DNA of 64,000 nt, taken from an uncultured Erythrobacter sp. Lineage in GTDB: Bacteria > Pseudomonadota > Alphaproteobacteria > Sphingomonadales > Sphingomonadaceae. The stretch spans positions 2,886,818 to 2,950,817 of the forward strand of contig CANNBH010000001.1 of NCBI GenBank assembly GCA_947502815.1. The letters are read 5' to 3'. The notes under the pieces were generated by a model that was given only the letters and a program-made list of their open reading frames with translations, ran no database searches and was not told the DNA's origin. Positions 17,020-26,280 of this stretch are shown piece after piece; position 1 is the stretch's first letter, and every line of letters begins with the position of its first letter. The translations under genes were made by a program, and so were the position numbers.

Positions 17020-17741
17020 AACACGATCCCGCCAGTTTTGGGGGCGCCGCCTCCTACTCCGCCGTATCACGCGCCGAAGTGGAAGACCGCGTGCGCCGTT
17101 TCATGCCGATGGTCCACCGCGCGGCTTGGCATGTCTATGGAATGGGTCAGGAAGGGCTGGAGGTCGAAGATTTGGTCCAGGCGGGCATTGTGGCTTTGAC
17201 CGAGTGCGCCCAGCGGCACAGCGCGCCGACCGAAGATGGATTTGCCGCCTATGCCAAAATCCGTGCGCGAGGCGCGATGATCGACTTGCTTCGCCGGCAA
17301 ATGAACGACACGCGCACCGCGCGCAAGAAACGCGCCCGCTACAACGCGGCGGTCGACAGCTTGCGTGCAAAAACTGGCGCCGAACCAAGCCGCAACGAAA
17401 TCGCAGCCGCGTTGGGGGTTAGCGATGTTGAACTGCTCGAAATCGAAAGCTCTGGCGTCACTGTCACTTCGATCAGCGAAGAATATGACGACGCAAACAC
17501 CGCCTTTGCCAGCGACGATCCCGACCCATTTCAGGTTTTGGCAGGTCAAGAAGACCGCGAGCGATTGGTCGCCGCTATGACGCAATTGCCAGACCGGCTA
17601 AAATTGGTCCTGCAATTGTTCTTCGTTGAAGAATTGAACCTCACCGAAATCGCCGAAGTGCTCGAAGTGAGCGTACCGCGCGTCCATCAATTGCGCGCAA
17701 AGGCCCTGAAAGACCTGCGCAAATTGATCGACGCTCAGTAA
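17016..17741 (+). CDS. fliA: Flagellar sigma factor FliA (sigma-28)
   Basis: FliA directs late flagellar transcription and is held by FlgM. The 241-residue product has sigma region 2 with 'FMPMVHRAAWHVYG' and 'EVEDLVQAGIVALTECAQRH' (residues about 29-68), 'AKIRARGAMIDLLRRQ' (2.4), region 3 'GAEPSRNEIAAALGVSDVEL', and region 4 helix-turn-helix 'NLTEIAEVLEVSVPRVHQLR'. Region 2-3-4 layout and length (about 240) match FliA rather than housekeeping or ECF factors. ATG overlaps the flhA stop by four bases. It ends 19 bp from a convergent gene with no hairpin terminator visible. Confidence 0.94.
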   Translation: MKHDPASFGGAASYSAVSRAEVEDRVRRFMPMVHRAAWHVYGMGQEGLEVEDLVQAGIVALTECAQRHSAPTEDGFAAYAKIRARGAMIDLLRRQMNDTRTARKKRARYNAAVDSLRAKTGAEPSRNEIAAALGVSDVELLEIESSGVTVTSISEEYDDANTAFASDDPDPFQVLAGQEDRERLVAAMTQLPDRLKLVLQLFFVEELNLTEIAEVLEVSVPRVHQLRAKALKDLRKLIDAQ

Positions 17742-17759
17742 TCGCGCCCCTTGCCTCTG

Positions 17760-20700
17760 CTAGTCGCCATCAGCATGGGCAGCAGCAGCATGGGCAGCGC
17801 CCTCTGAACCGCCTGCCCCTGTTCCTTGCCACCAATAGGGACGCCGCTCGGACGTGCCGGTTGCCACTTCATTCATGGTAACGGCATCGTACAAACGCCC
17901 GCCCAGCATGACTTGAACAATGTCATCAGAGTTATGGATGTCGACGCTTGGATCCGCGCTCAGGATGACCAAATCAGCAAGCTTGCCGACCTCCAAACTG
18001 CCCACATCATCCGCCATACCCAGCGATTGAGCGGACGAAATCGTGCCGGTCTTTAGCGCTTCGACAGGGCTCATCCCGCCGCGTGCAAAGCTCCACAGTT
18101 CCCAATGGGCGTCCACCCCGGCTTGCTGTCCATGCGCGCCGATGGAAACGCGCACACCGCGCTGGGCCAGTTTACGCGCCTCCCGCGCGGCGTTGTCGTC
18201 CACGAAAGCCCAATCCGGCGCAGTGGTCCGGCGGCCTGTTTGCGCAAGCAGCAAGCGCGGGGGCGTGTGGACCATCAAAGGGTGATCGAACACATCCGTC
18301 GCCTGACGCCAGTATGGATCGCCCGCAAGGCCGCCATAGGTGACGTTCAATGTCGGCGTGTAATTGGAGTTCGACTGGCTGAAGAATTGCAGCACGTCTT
18401 CGTAGAACACATCGCCGGGAACATTGTGCTCAATCGTGGAATTGCCATCCGCGATCAGGTTCATGTCCATCCCAAAGAGCGAACCGCCTTCGGCCACGAC
18501 CAGCATATTTTCCGCCGCCGCTGCGCGGGCGACCATTTGCCGTTGTTCGCGGCGGGGCTGGTTGTAGTTTTTAACCGAAATGCCGCCTTGTGCTCGGATA
18601 CGCTGAACATGCGCCAGAGCGTCATCATAGCTATCAATGCGCGCATAAACGCTGGGTGCTTTCGCGCCGTAAATGATCTCTCCGGTCGAAAAGATACGCG
18701 GGGCCAGAAGCAATCCAGCGCGCTGCCGTTCGGCGGCAGCAAAGATTTGGCTGGCATCGTTGGAAGGGTCGTGAATGGTGGTCACGCCCATCGCCAAATC
18801 CTGAACCATGCGCCAGTTTTGCTGAGGGATGAAATCGCCCACCCCTTGCGGCCCGTGGGCATGCGCATCGACAAGGCCCGGCATGATCGTGCGGCCAGCG
18901 GCATCGACCATGATCGCGCCAGCCGGAACATCGACCTCGCCCGCGGCGCCAATGGCAGCGATCCGGTCGCCTTCGATAACGATCACACCATTATCGATTG
19001 CGCCCGCGTCTTGATCGTCCAGCCCTGCTGCCATTGTCAGAATGCGCGCGCCGGTGATCACGACAGTGGTTTTGGGTTTATCCGCGCTAACCGTCATAGC
19101 CATCGAAATGCCGGTTTCGGGCGGCGAGAATTCTTCTTCTGCGTCTTCACTGAAGAAGTCCGCGACATCGGCTCGGTGCATTTGCGCGCCAATCGACCAA
19201 AACACAGTGGCGCCGCCACCTGCCCAGCCAATGTAATCCGCACCGCCGCTCGACACTTTGGTCACGGGCAAGGCGCCATCGCTTTCGCCGACAGAGATCG
19301 GCCCGCCGCCGGGGATTAGAGGCATGGCGAACACTTCGTAATTCTGACGAAACGCCACCGTCATACCGTCGGGCGCAACGCGGAAATCATTGGCTAGATC
19401 GCCCTTCACATGCGTGCGCTGACGCTCTCCATCAAGGTCGGAAGACGCCAGAGCAAGACCGCCATCTTGGCTAACCGTCATAAATATCCGGTCTGAATCC
19501 GCGCCAAATTGCGGGTTGGATCCCGAACGGCTGACCTGCACTGCATCACCGCCAATGCTGGGAACCATAAAAATGCCGGTGTTCTCCGAATAATCGGACG
19601 AAGTGAGATAGCCGCCGCTGCGTTTCTCAAAGGCGATATGCCTGCCATCGGGAGAAAATGTGAGATCAGCGTAATGCCCCGGCTCACGCGTGACGACACG
19701 CGGATTGGCGCCATTGGCATCGGCGATAATGATCCGCCCCAAATTCTCATCGGTCCACTCAACATAGGCGAGGCTTGAGCCATCGCGGCTGAACGCGGGG
19801 AAGGCTTCGACGACATCACTCGCCCCGGTCAATGGGCGCGGCGCATCGCGGCCTCTCGCAGATTTGGTGTAAAGCCGGCCAAGGCTTTCGAATACAACCT
19901 GTGTATCATCAGGCGAAAGCTGCGCAAAGCGCGGCATAGACGTGACAAAACGGTCTGGTGATACTGCAATGTCGGGATGCGGCGCATCGGCCACGCCGCG
20001 CGTGTCGTCGATGGAAAACGGGATAACCGCCATGTTCGATCCATCGCGGTCGATCCGGCGCACTTTGCCCCCTGCCCAGAAAACAATGGCGCTGCTGTCT
20101 GGCATCCAATCCATGTTGGGATAGACGCCGTACACCGCCCAGGTTTCTTGCAGATCAAGATCGAGCGCGCCGTAGATCATCCGCTCGCGCCCGCTGGCGA
20201 TGTCTTTCACCCAAAGCTGGCTTTGATCCTTGTCGCGCCGCACGAAGGCAATCTCTGTTCCGTCAGGCGAAGGGGCCGGTCGAACCGCGCCGCCAAACCC
20301 ATCGACCGCCGTGGTGACTTCACCCGTTTCCAGATCATGCCGTTCAATCGCAAAGATACCCGTCTGGGAATCCTGCGCGTAGATAAAGGTGTTGCCCGGT
20401 GTCGTGTTGCGGGTGTAGAAAATCGCCTCGCCGTCGGCAGAATAGACCGGCTCGCCCAGCTCTTTTTGCTGCTGCTCGTTGGGCCGCTCGACAATGGCAA
20501 CGCCGCCGCCTCCGGACACGTGGTACATCCAAATTTCACCCGTCCCGGCAGACCGCCCGGTGGTGAAGTGTTTTTTGGCAATGATGAAACGGCCATCGGG
20601 CGACCAGCTTGGCTGATTGAGCAAGCGGAAGCTTTCATCGGTGACCTGACGCATGTCAGAGCCATCGGTGTTCATCACCCAAATGTTGTCGCCGCCGCCC

Positions 20701-21068
20701 CGGTCCGAGGTAAAGGCAATGCGCGATCCATCAGGAGAAAACCGCGGCTGCACTTCCCATGCAAGGCCCGAAGCAATCCGCGTCGGCGTGCCGCCAGTAA
20801 TCGGCATGGTGTAAATGTCGCCCAGCATGGTGAAGGCGAGCGTGCTGCCATCTGGCGACACATCAACATCCATCCAAGTGCCTTCTTCCGTCTGGATTGG
20901 CACCTGCTCAATCACCGCCCCGCGCGGCGCCTCAACGTCCCAGCCCTCGTCTTCGTCATCCTGCGCCAGCGCGATTGATGGCCCAAAAATCATTGAACCA
21001 GCAAGCATGGAACCTGCGAGAAGGGTCGCGGTGAGTTGGCCTGTAAGTGGAGTCATAAAGCGGCGCAT
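17760..21068 (-). CDS. Large secreted TolB-type propeller plus amidohydrolase protein
   Basis: A 1102-residue exported protein. ATG 21068 is preferred because GGGAGAG lies six bases upstream and a signal peptide (about residues 1-35, ending SIALAQ) follows; the frame is open further but without a better start. Residues about 50-690 hold repeated 'fSPDGsriaFtSDRgG' units, i.e. PD40/TolB beta-propeller blades. Residues about 720-1080 are an amidohydrolase: 'GRTIMPGLVDAHAHGP' gives the metal-binding HxH, 'GISVKNYNQP' a candidate bridging lysine, 'VSIGAHGQ' and 'LEVGKLADLVILSADP' the later metal-site and C-terminal motifs. Such fusions are known in sphingomonads and related groups; the substrate, probably a peptide or cyclic amide, cannot be read from sequence. 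Confidence 0.87.
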   Translation of the reverse strand: MRRFMTPLTGQLTATLLAGSMLAGSMIFGPSIALAQDDEDEGWDVEAPRGAVIEQVPIQTEEGTWMDVDVSPDGSTLAFTMLGDIYTMPITGGTPTRIASGLAWEVQPRFSPDGSRIAFTSDRGGGDNIWVMNTDGSDMRQVTDESFRLLNQPSWSPDGRFIIAKKHFTTGRSAGTGEIWMYHVSGGGGVAIVERPNEQQQKELGEPVYSADGEAIFYTRNTTPGNTFIYAQDSQTGIFAIERHDLETGEVTTAVDGFGGAVRPAPSPDGTEIAFVRRDKDQSQLWVKDIASGRERMIYGALDLDLQETWAVYGVYPNMDWMPDSSAIVFWAGGKVRRIDRDGSNMAVIPFSIDDTRGVADAPHPDIAVSPDRFVTSMPRFAQLSPDDTQVVFESLGRLYTKSARGRDAPRPLTGASDVVEAFPAFSRDGSSLAYVEWTDENLGRIIIADANGANPRVVTREPGHYADLTFSPDGRHIAFEKRSGGYLTSSDYSENTGIFMVPSIGGDAVQVSRSGSNPQFGADSDRIFMTVSQDGGLALASSDLDGERQRTHVKGDLANDFRVAPDGMTVAFRQNYEVFAMPLIPGGGPISVGESDGALPVTKVSSGGADYIGWAGGGATVFWSIGAQMHRADVADFFSEDAEEEFSPPETGISMAMTVSADKPKTTVVITGARILTMAAGLDDQDAGAIDNGVIVIEGDRIAAIGAAGEVDVPAGAIMVDAAGRTIMPGLVDAHAHGPQGVGDFIPQQNWRMVQDLAMGVTTIHDPSNDASQIFAAAERQRAGLLLAPRIFSTGEIIYGAKAPSVYARIDSYDDALAHVQRIRAQGGISVKNYNQPRREQRQMVARAAAAENMLVVAEGGSLFGMDMNLIADGNSTIEHNVPGDVFYEDVLQFFSQSNSNYTPTLNVTYGGLAGDPYWRQATDVFDHPLMVHTPPRLLLAQTGRRTTAPDWAFVDDNAAREARKLAQRGVRVSIGAHGQQAGVDAHWELWSFARGGMSPVEALKTGTISSAQSLGMADDVGSLEVGKLADLVILSADPSVDIHNSDDIVQVMLGGRLYDAVTMNEVATGTSERRPYWWQGTGAGGSEGAAHAAAAHADGD

Positions 21069-21161
21069 GAATTCTCTCCCTGTTTGATGGGAGACACTAG
21101 CGGCGCGCAACAATATTGCTAGAGCATATAGGCATAGACCAACCGCGATCGGACCAACGAC

Positions 21162-22124
21162 TTGCTGCGCACCATCACAAATAACTTTGCGATCCTGACT
21201 GTGGTGGGCGTCGCACTCGCTTGGTTTCAACCTCAGCTGTTCACGTGGATGACCAATGGCAGCATCCAAATTGCGGGCCAGCCGCTGCTTTCTGTCGCGC
21301 TTGGCCTCATTATGCTTGCGATGGGGCTGACCCTGACGTTTGAGGATTACCGCAGGCTCACGTCCTTGCCCAAGGCGCTGCTCGCAGGGGTTGGGCTGCA
21401 GTTTTTGATCATGCCGCTTGCGGGCTTTACGATCGCGTGGGGGATGGGGTTGGAACAAGGGCTCGCGGTCGGATTGATCCTTGTCGCCTGCTGTCCGGGC
21501 GGAACGGCTTCGAACATCGTGACCTTTCTTGCGCGCGGGAATGTTGCGCTGTCGGTGGCGATGACGATGGTTTCGACGCTCGCTGCGGTGGTTTTGACGC
21601 CGCTGTTAACCGGGGAGCTGGCGGGCACCTATGTAGAGATCGACCGTTGGAACTTGCTGCGCAATATGGTCGCGATTGTGCTGGTTCCGGTGGTGCTCGG
21701 CACGCTGCTCAACCAATTGTTCCCGCGCGCAGCAGCCCGGGTCAGCGCGATCCTGCCGCTTATCGCGATTGTCTTGGTCATCCTGATCGTGGGCGGGATC
21801 GTGGGCGGTACCAAAGCGCAAATAGCAGAGCACGCGGGCACGTTGCTGCTCGCCACTTTACTTCTCCATTTGATCGGCTTTGGCCTCGGGTTTTTACTGG
21901 CGCGGATACTTGGGTTGAGCGTGGCGGAACAACGCACCATATCCATCGAGGTTGGCATGCAAAATTCAGGGCTAGGCTCAGGCCTCGCCAAAACACCCGC
22001 CTTTGCCGCGCAATTCGCGGATATCCAACAAGCCGCCCTTGCACCCGTACCCGCCGCAATTTCGGCGGTTTGGCATGTCCTTATTGGGAGCTTTCTCGCA
22101 AGCTGGTGGCGGCGCGGCAGTTAG
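21162..22124 (+). CDS. Bile acid:sodium symporter family transporter
   Basis: A 320-residue membrane protein with about ten hydrophobic segments. The motifs 'GLIMLAMGLTLTFEDYRRL', 'VACCPGGTASNIVTFLARGN' and 'EVGMQNSGLGSGLA' are the three most conserved parts of the BASS/SBF (NTCP/ASBT-like) family; in this family bacterial members carry organic anions such as pantoate, bile acids or keto acids with sodium. The start is TTG at 21162 with only a weak GGACC upstream, so it could be a few codons off. It is divergent from the propeller-amidohydrolase gene and its stop overlaps the convergent acyl-CoA dehydrogenase by four bases. Confidence 0.88.
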   Translation: MLRTITNNFAILTVVGVALAWFQPQLFTWMTNGSIQIAGQPLLSVALGLIMLAMGLTLTFEDYRRLTSLPKALLAGVGLQFLIMPLAGFTIAWGMGLEQGLAVGLILVACCPGGTASNIVTFLARGNVALSVAMTMVSTLAAVVLTPLLTGELAGTYVEIDRWNLLRNMVAIVLVPVVLGTLLNQLFPRAAARVSAILPLIAIVLVILIVGGIVGGTKAQIAEHAGTLLLATLLLHLIGFGLGFLLARILGLSVAEQRTISIEVGMQNSGLGSGLAKTPAFAAQFADIQQAALAPVPAAISAVWHVLIGSFLASWWRRGS

Positions 22125-23407
22125 CCGTACATCCCCCGCTTCGGCCCCAAATACCCGAACAGATACGCGCCCACTTTGCGCATTTGTATCTCCTCCGCGC
22201 CTTCGGTGATGCGGTAACGGCGGTGGTGGCGATAGATGTGTTCGAACGGTTTGTGCCGTGAATAGCCGATGCCGCCATGCACTTGCATGGCGCGGTCCGC
22301 GGCTTCACAGACCAGCCGGTTCGCCCAATAATTGCACATCGACACTTTGTCAGAGATTGTGTTCGCGATCTCTTTGTGCGGCATATTGTCCATCTGCCAT
22401 GCGGTTTTGTAGATCAGCATCCGCAGCATTTCGCATTGCGTCGTCAGCTCAACCAGCGGGAATTGGATCGCTTGGTTCTTGGCCAGTTCTTCCCCAAATG
22501 GCTTGCGCTGGCGGGCGTATTTGACGCTTTCCTCAACGCAATATGTCGCCGCGCCCAAAGAACCGGCAGCCTGGCGAATGCGGTTTTGATGGACGAAACT
22601 TTGCGCCAGCGCGAGGCCTTTGCCTTCTTCGCCAAGGATCACGCTTTCCGGCACCCAGACATTGTTGATCGACAATCGCGGATGATCGGTCGGCATGTTG
22701 AATGTCCACATCCACTCTTCGATTTTAATGCCTTCATTGGGGTTGGGCACGAGGAAACAGGTGATGCCCTGCGCGTCTCCAGCCTTTCCGCTTGTCCGCG
22801 CAAACAGCGCGCAATGGGTCGCCTTGTGCATCCCGGTGATCCACATTTTCTCGCCATCGATGCGGTATCCCGCCACGCCGTCGCGGGTTTCTTTGACCCC
22901 CTTCGTTTCCATGTGAGTCGCATCAGAACCATGCGCGCCTTCGGTTAGGCCGAACGCAGCGCGCTTTGTGCGATCAAAGCCGCCATTGATGAATTCTTGT
23001 TTCTGCGCCTCTGTCCCGAATTGTTCGAACATTTCGACAAAGGGGAAATTGCCAACGATGCTGTGTTCGTTTTGCAAATCGTTGTGGAGGCCCAGCCCCC
23101 TTTGCCCAAAATGATCGCGGATCACGGCCATCCAAAGGTTTGATCCGTCCTTGCCGCCGTATTTCTTGGGCGCGGAAAACCGCCAATGCCCGGCCTTGTC
23201 GGCGCGCGAGGTGGCCTCTTTTAACAAGGCTTCCCATTCTTCATTGGGCAGACCTTCGCGGTCCCAATCCGTGCGCGCATCTTCGCGCCGGTGATCAAAA
23301 AACCGGATGTTGTCGTCTTGCTGCTCAAGCGGCTTGATCTCTGCGTCTATAAAGGCGTCGAGTTCGGCCAGATAATCCTGCAATTCTTGTGAGACTGCGA
23401 AGTCCAT
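22121..23407 (-). CDS. Acyl-CoA dehydrogenase family protein
   Basis: A 428-residue FAD-dependent acyl-CoA dehydrogenase, oxidising an acyl-CoA to the 2-enoyl-CoA. Evidence: 'AAFGLTEGAHGSDATHMETK' (FAD/substrate loop), 'YRIDGEKMWITGMHKATH', 'HQNRIRQAAGSLGAATY', and the C-terminal 'AMQVHGGIGYSRHKPFEHIY' with 'RITEGAEEIQMRKV'. Length is slightly above the 380-400 typical of the family and similar to the subgroup that pairs with APH-type phosphotransferases. The gene overlaps that partner by 61 bases. Substrate unknown. Confidence 0.9.
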   Translation of the reverse strand: MDFAVSQELQDYLAELDAFIDAEIKPLEQQDDNIRFFDHRREDARTDWDREGLPNEEWEALLKEATSRADKAGHWRFSAPKKYGGKDGSNLWMAVIRDHFGQRGLGLHNDLQNEHSIVGNFPFVEMFEQFGTEAQKQEFINGGFDRTKRAAFGLTEGAHGSDATHMETKGVKETRDGVAGYRIDGEKMWITGMHKATHCALFARTSGKAGDAQGITCFLVPNPNEGIKIEEWMWTFNMPTDHPRLSINNVWVPESVILGEEGKGLALAQSFVHQNRIRQAAGSLGAATYCVEESVKYARQRKPFGEELAKNQAIQFPLVELTTQCEMLRMLIYKTAWQMDNMPHKEIANTISDKVSMCNYWANRLVCEAADRAMQVHGGIGYSRHKPFEHIYRHHRRYRITEGAEEIQMRKVGAYLFGYLGPKRGMYG

Positions 23408-24750
23408 TCATCTTCTCCTAGCCATTTTTTTCCTGCCTCATCAAGCGCAGGGTATTTCGGCACATCGCCGAGCAATTTGTTCAATCCATCTTGCCTAAGC
23501 CGCGTGAGCAATCCCGGTGTCTCCAAACTCTTTTCACCTTCTAGAATAGCGCCGGCAAGTTCAGGATCGGACCCGCCCCAAGCCAGGATTTCTTCATCCC
23601 GCGAAATCATACCCAAAGCGTTGCGGGCGACCGCCAATTGGAAGCGATCGTGCCCATCCATTTTATCTTTGATAGTCAAAAGCCACTCGGAAACCGCGGT
23701 CGCAATCTCACTATTACTGGCTTCGCCTTCGAACTCGCCTGTATCCTCAATCTCCAAAGCAAGGCTGCGTCCAGCGTCCGGCGCATCCCCCTCAAGCAGC
23801 ATCAGTAAGTCCAGCTCTTGTTCGCTGGTCCGCCGCGAGATCACCACGCGCTCTAGCATCCGATCAGATCCATCGCGCCACACTTTTGCGCAGCGCAAGC
23901 AGCCCATCGCCCACCACACCGTGCGGTGGATCATCCAATAGCGGAACCGTTCGCGGTCAACTTTAACGCCGCTTTCCGCTTCATAAGCGGCGAAATATTC
24001 CTCCAACGAACCCAGCCCCAAAGCGGGCCGATCATACCGGGCAAACCGCCACACCGCCATGCAGCCGAACGCCAAATCCTCATGCCGGTCGCCAAAATGG
24101 GCAAGCTCCCAATCCAGCACGCCGGTCAGCTTGGAATCCTCCGCCAACAAATTGCCCAGACGGTAGTCACCGTGCACCAGAACGGGCTCGCTCGGGTCAG
24201 GGCAATTGTCCTCCATCCACTTCAGGCCCAGCGCAATGATCGGACGATCGCCGCCGGCCTCTTCGAATTGCGCTTTAAGGTCTGCGATGGCTTCGCGGTA
24301 ATCCATCACCGGCACCGTGCGCGGCACATCCTTGTGCCCAATCGCGTGAATTCGCGCCAAGTCCGCCGCGGCCTCTTTCAGCAAGGTGGCCGCATCTTCC
24401 ATCGCCAAGATTTCTTTCGGATTCGGCGTTCCCGGCAAGGCCCGCATCACAAAACCGGACCCTATGCCGTCTTTCGGCTCCAATTCGGCAACCACTTCCG
24501 GTGCGGTCACGCCAGCAGAATTGGCTGCGCGGATGATCGCCGCCTCAACATCATGGCCGTATGGACGGTCAGCCATGAACTCCAAGCTGGGCGCGCGGCG
24601 CAAGACATAGACATCGCCTCCGCTCATAAATCGCCAGCTTTCCATCGTGGCGCCCCCGGTCAAGCGCTCAATCGCGGTCGGCGGCGCCATACCGCTGCGC
24701 GCGCACGCCTGTGTCAATCCATCCATCAAATCATCGGCGTTTGCCGTCAT
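23347..24750 (-). CDS. APH-family phosphotransferase with C-terminal DUF6285-like domain
   Basis: The 467-residue product has an aminoglycoside/choline-phosphotransferase type kinase fold: 'LTGGATMESWRF' and 'YVLRRAP' (nucleotide-binding lobe), then 'PVLVHGDYRLGNLLAEDSKL' and 'TGVLDWELAHFGDRHEDLAF' with the catalytic HGDxxxxN and the metal-binding Asp. After about residue 330 a helical domain resembling DUF6285 follows ('DRFQLAVARNALGMISRDEE'); in many genomes that domain is a separate small protein in the same operon. ATG 24750 is chosen for AGAGG six bases upstream. The last 20 residues are encoded in the acyl-CoA dehydrogenase start region in another frame. Members of this group probably act on acyl-CoA-linked substrates (inference from operon). 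Confidence 0.82.
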   Translation of the reverse strand: MTANADDLMDGLTQACARSGMAPPTAIERLTGGATMESWRFMSGGDVYVLRRAPSLEFMADRPYGHDVEAAIIRAANSAGVTAPEVVAELEPKDGIGSGFVMRALPGTPNPKEILAMEDAATLLKEAAADLARIHAIGHKDVPRTVPVMDYREAIADLKAQFEEAGGDRPIIALGLKWMEDNCPDPSEPVLVHGDYRLGNLLAEDSKLTGVLDWELAHFGDRHEDLAFGCMAVWRFARYDRPALGLGSLEEYFAAYEAESGVKVDRERFRYWMIHRTVWWAMGCLRCAKVWRDGSDRMLERVVISRRTSEQELDLLMLLEGDAPDAGRSLALEIEDTGEFEGEASNSEIATAVSEWLLTIKDKMDGHDRFQLAVARNALGMISRDEEILAWGGSDPELAGAILEGEKSLETPGLLTRLRQDGLNKLLGDVPKYPALDEAGKKWLGEDEWTSQSHKNCRIIWPNSTPL

Positions 24751-24846
24751 CGCTTGCCTCTTCGCTGTCTTCACTGGCATGAATGCACCGCAATCGAGAC
24801 CCGAAGCAAGTTATCGTAAATGTCAGTGGGACCCGCAGGAACAGAT

Positions 24847-26187
24847 ATGAAAAAACGCCACATCGCCCTTTGCACACTTGCAATCGCCGGGATTGCAGCG
24901 GGCACTGCCGCCTATGTCGCCGTGCCGACGGTGCACGAAGGCTCTCCCGGCGAAGCGCCAGAACTCGGGCGCATGGGTGAGTTTACTGTGGGCACACAGG
25001 AATTGGCCTTTGCGCTGCCCGACCGAGTGAATTTCGGCAAATTGGATATGGCGACCGGCGGCACTGAGATCGAGACGCGCGAATTGATGGTCCGTGTCTA
25101 CTATCCGGCAAGCGAAGCTGGTGGCGGCGATCCGATTGCATATTCGCACACAATGGCGCCGCCAGATATGGAGCCCGTCACGCTGGAGTACACAGGCAGC
25201 GCCTTTGCCGACGCGCCCGTGGCCGCGCAAGGGGCCTTTCCGCTCGTGATTATGTCCCACGGCTTTAACGGGTGGAGCACACAGTTCAGCGCCCTCGCCG
25301 AACACATCGCATCGCGCGGCTATGTCGTGGCAAGCATCGATCACGCCGACCGCAAGTTGGAGGGGGCGACAGATTTCATCCATTCCTTCGCGCAGGTCCT
25401 CGCCAGCCGTTCACTCGATCAGCGGCAAGTGCTCGCGCAGATTTTGGAGCGCGCTGAGGCAGACAGCACGGGAGCATTCGGGCTGATAGACCCGGAACAC
25501 GTCGGCCTGATCGGGTATTCAATGGGCGGATATGGCGCACTGGCCAGCGTGGGCGGCGACTACGACTATGAAAGCAGCACGTTTGACGCCGTCCCCAGCG
25601 ACGCAATGGCCCCGGTCAGCGCAGCGGCAAATGAGGCCGCGCCCTTTGATGCATTGGTCGCCTTTGCCCCATGGGGCGGACAGCCAGACAACCGTGTGTG
25701 GTCGGCGGAGGGGCTGAGTCAAATCACCGCGCCTGTGATGATCGTCGCTGGCGGCGAAGATGACGTGTCGAATTATGCAGACGGCATCAGCTGGATTTTT
25801 GACCAGCTCAAAGGAACAGACCGCCGGATGCTCGTCTACCGCGACGCGCGTCACAATATTGTCGGCAACGCGTTTGACCTGCCCGAAGGCGCGCCGTTCC
25901 GCGCGATTGAGTTCGTGAACGAGCCCGTCTGGCGTCAGGGCCGGATCAACGCGATCAATGAGCACTTCGTCGCCGCTTTCCTTGATCTCACATTAAAGGG
26001 CGATGCCAATATGGCGGCCTATCTCGATGTGCCGATGGAAAATTCCAATGACGGCGCGTGGGATGTGGCCTTTGGCGAACAGCTCAACGGCAAGATGGCC
26101 GGCGATGGAGAGCCTGAGCATTGGCGCGGTTTCCAACGCCGCTGGGCATTGGGGCTGGAAATGCATCGCAAAGCGGCGGGCGAATAA
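24847..26187 (+). CDS. Exported alpha/beta hydrolase (PAF-acetylhydrolase/dienelactone-hydrolase type)
   Basis: A 446-residue hydrolase with a signal peptide or N-terminal anchor (residues 1-24). The mature part has 'RELMVRVYYPA' type opening, the oxyanion region 'PLVIMSHGFNGWSTQFSALA', the nucleophile elbow 'VGLIGYSMGGYG' (GYSMG), a later acid 'VMIVAGGEDDVSNYAD', and 'DARHNIVGNAF' with a candidate catalytic His. This is the plasma PAF-acetylhydrolase-like group. ATG 24847 has AGGA six bases upstream. The gene is divergent from the phosphotransferase and is closed by a strong terminator at 26224-26258. Substrate unknown, likely an ester. Confidence 0.83.
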   Translation: MKKRHIALCTLAIAGIAAGTAAYVAVPTVHEGSPGEAPELGRMGEFTVGTQELAFALPDRVNFGKLDMATGGTEIETRELMVRVYYPASEAGGGDPIAYSHTMAPPDMEPVTLEYTGSAFADAPVAAQGAFPLVIMSHGFNGWSTQFSALAEHIASRGYVVASIDHADRKLEGATDFIHSFAQVLASRSLDQRQVLAQILERAEADSTGAFGLIDPEHVGLIGYSMGGYGALASVGGDYDYESSTFDAVPSDAMAPVSAAANEAAPFDALVAFAPWGGQPDNRVWSAEGLSQITAPVMIVAGGEDDVSNYADGISWIFDQLKGTDRRMLVYRDARHNIVGNAFDLPEGAPFRAIEFVNEPVWRQGRINAINEHFVAAFLDLTLKGDANMAAYLDVPMENSNDGAWDVAFGEQLNGKMAGDGEPEHWRGFQRRWALGLEMHRKAAGE

Positions 26188-26223
26188 ACGCCGCCCCCCC
26201 AAAAAGGGCACAGCAACAAGAAA

Positions 26224-26258
26224 GGGCCGCCCGGAACAATCCGAGCGGCCCCTTTTTT
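26224..26258 (+). terminator. Bidirectional intrinsic terminator between convergent genes
   Basis: GGGCCGC-C-CGG (26224-26234) pairs with CCG-A-GCGGCCC (26241-26251), one mismatch, six-base loop, followed by CTTTTTT. The minus strand also ends in a T-rich stretch (CTTTCTTG), so it probably serves both the hydrolase gene and the aldehyde dehydrogenase gene. Confidence 0.88.
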
Positions 26259-26280
26259 GGCCGTAGAAAGCTGCGCGCGC

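Noticed and set aside
18105..19319. Long plus-strand frame of about 400 codons
   Set aside because: Antisense to the propeller-amidohydrolase gene, whose minus-strand product has clear domains; the plus-strand translation shows no domain.
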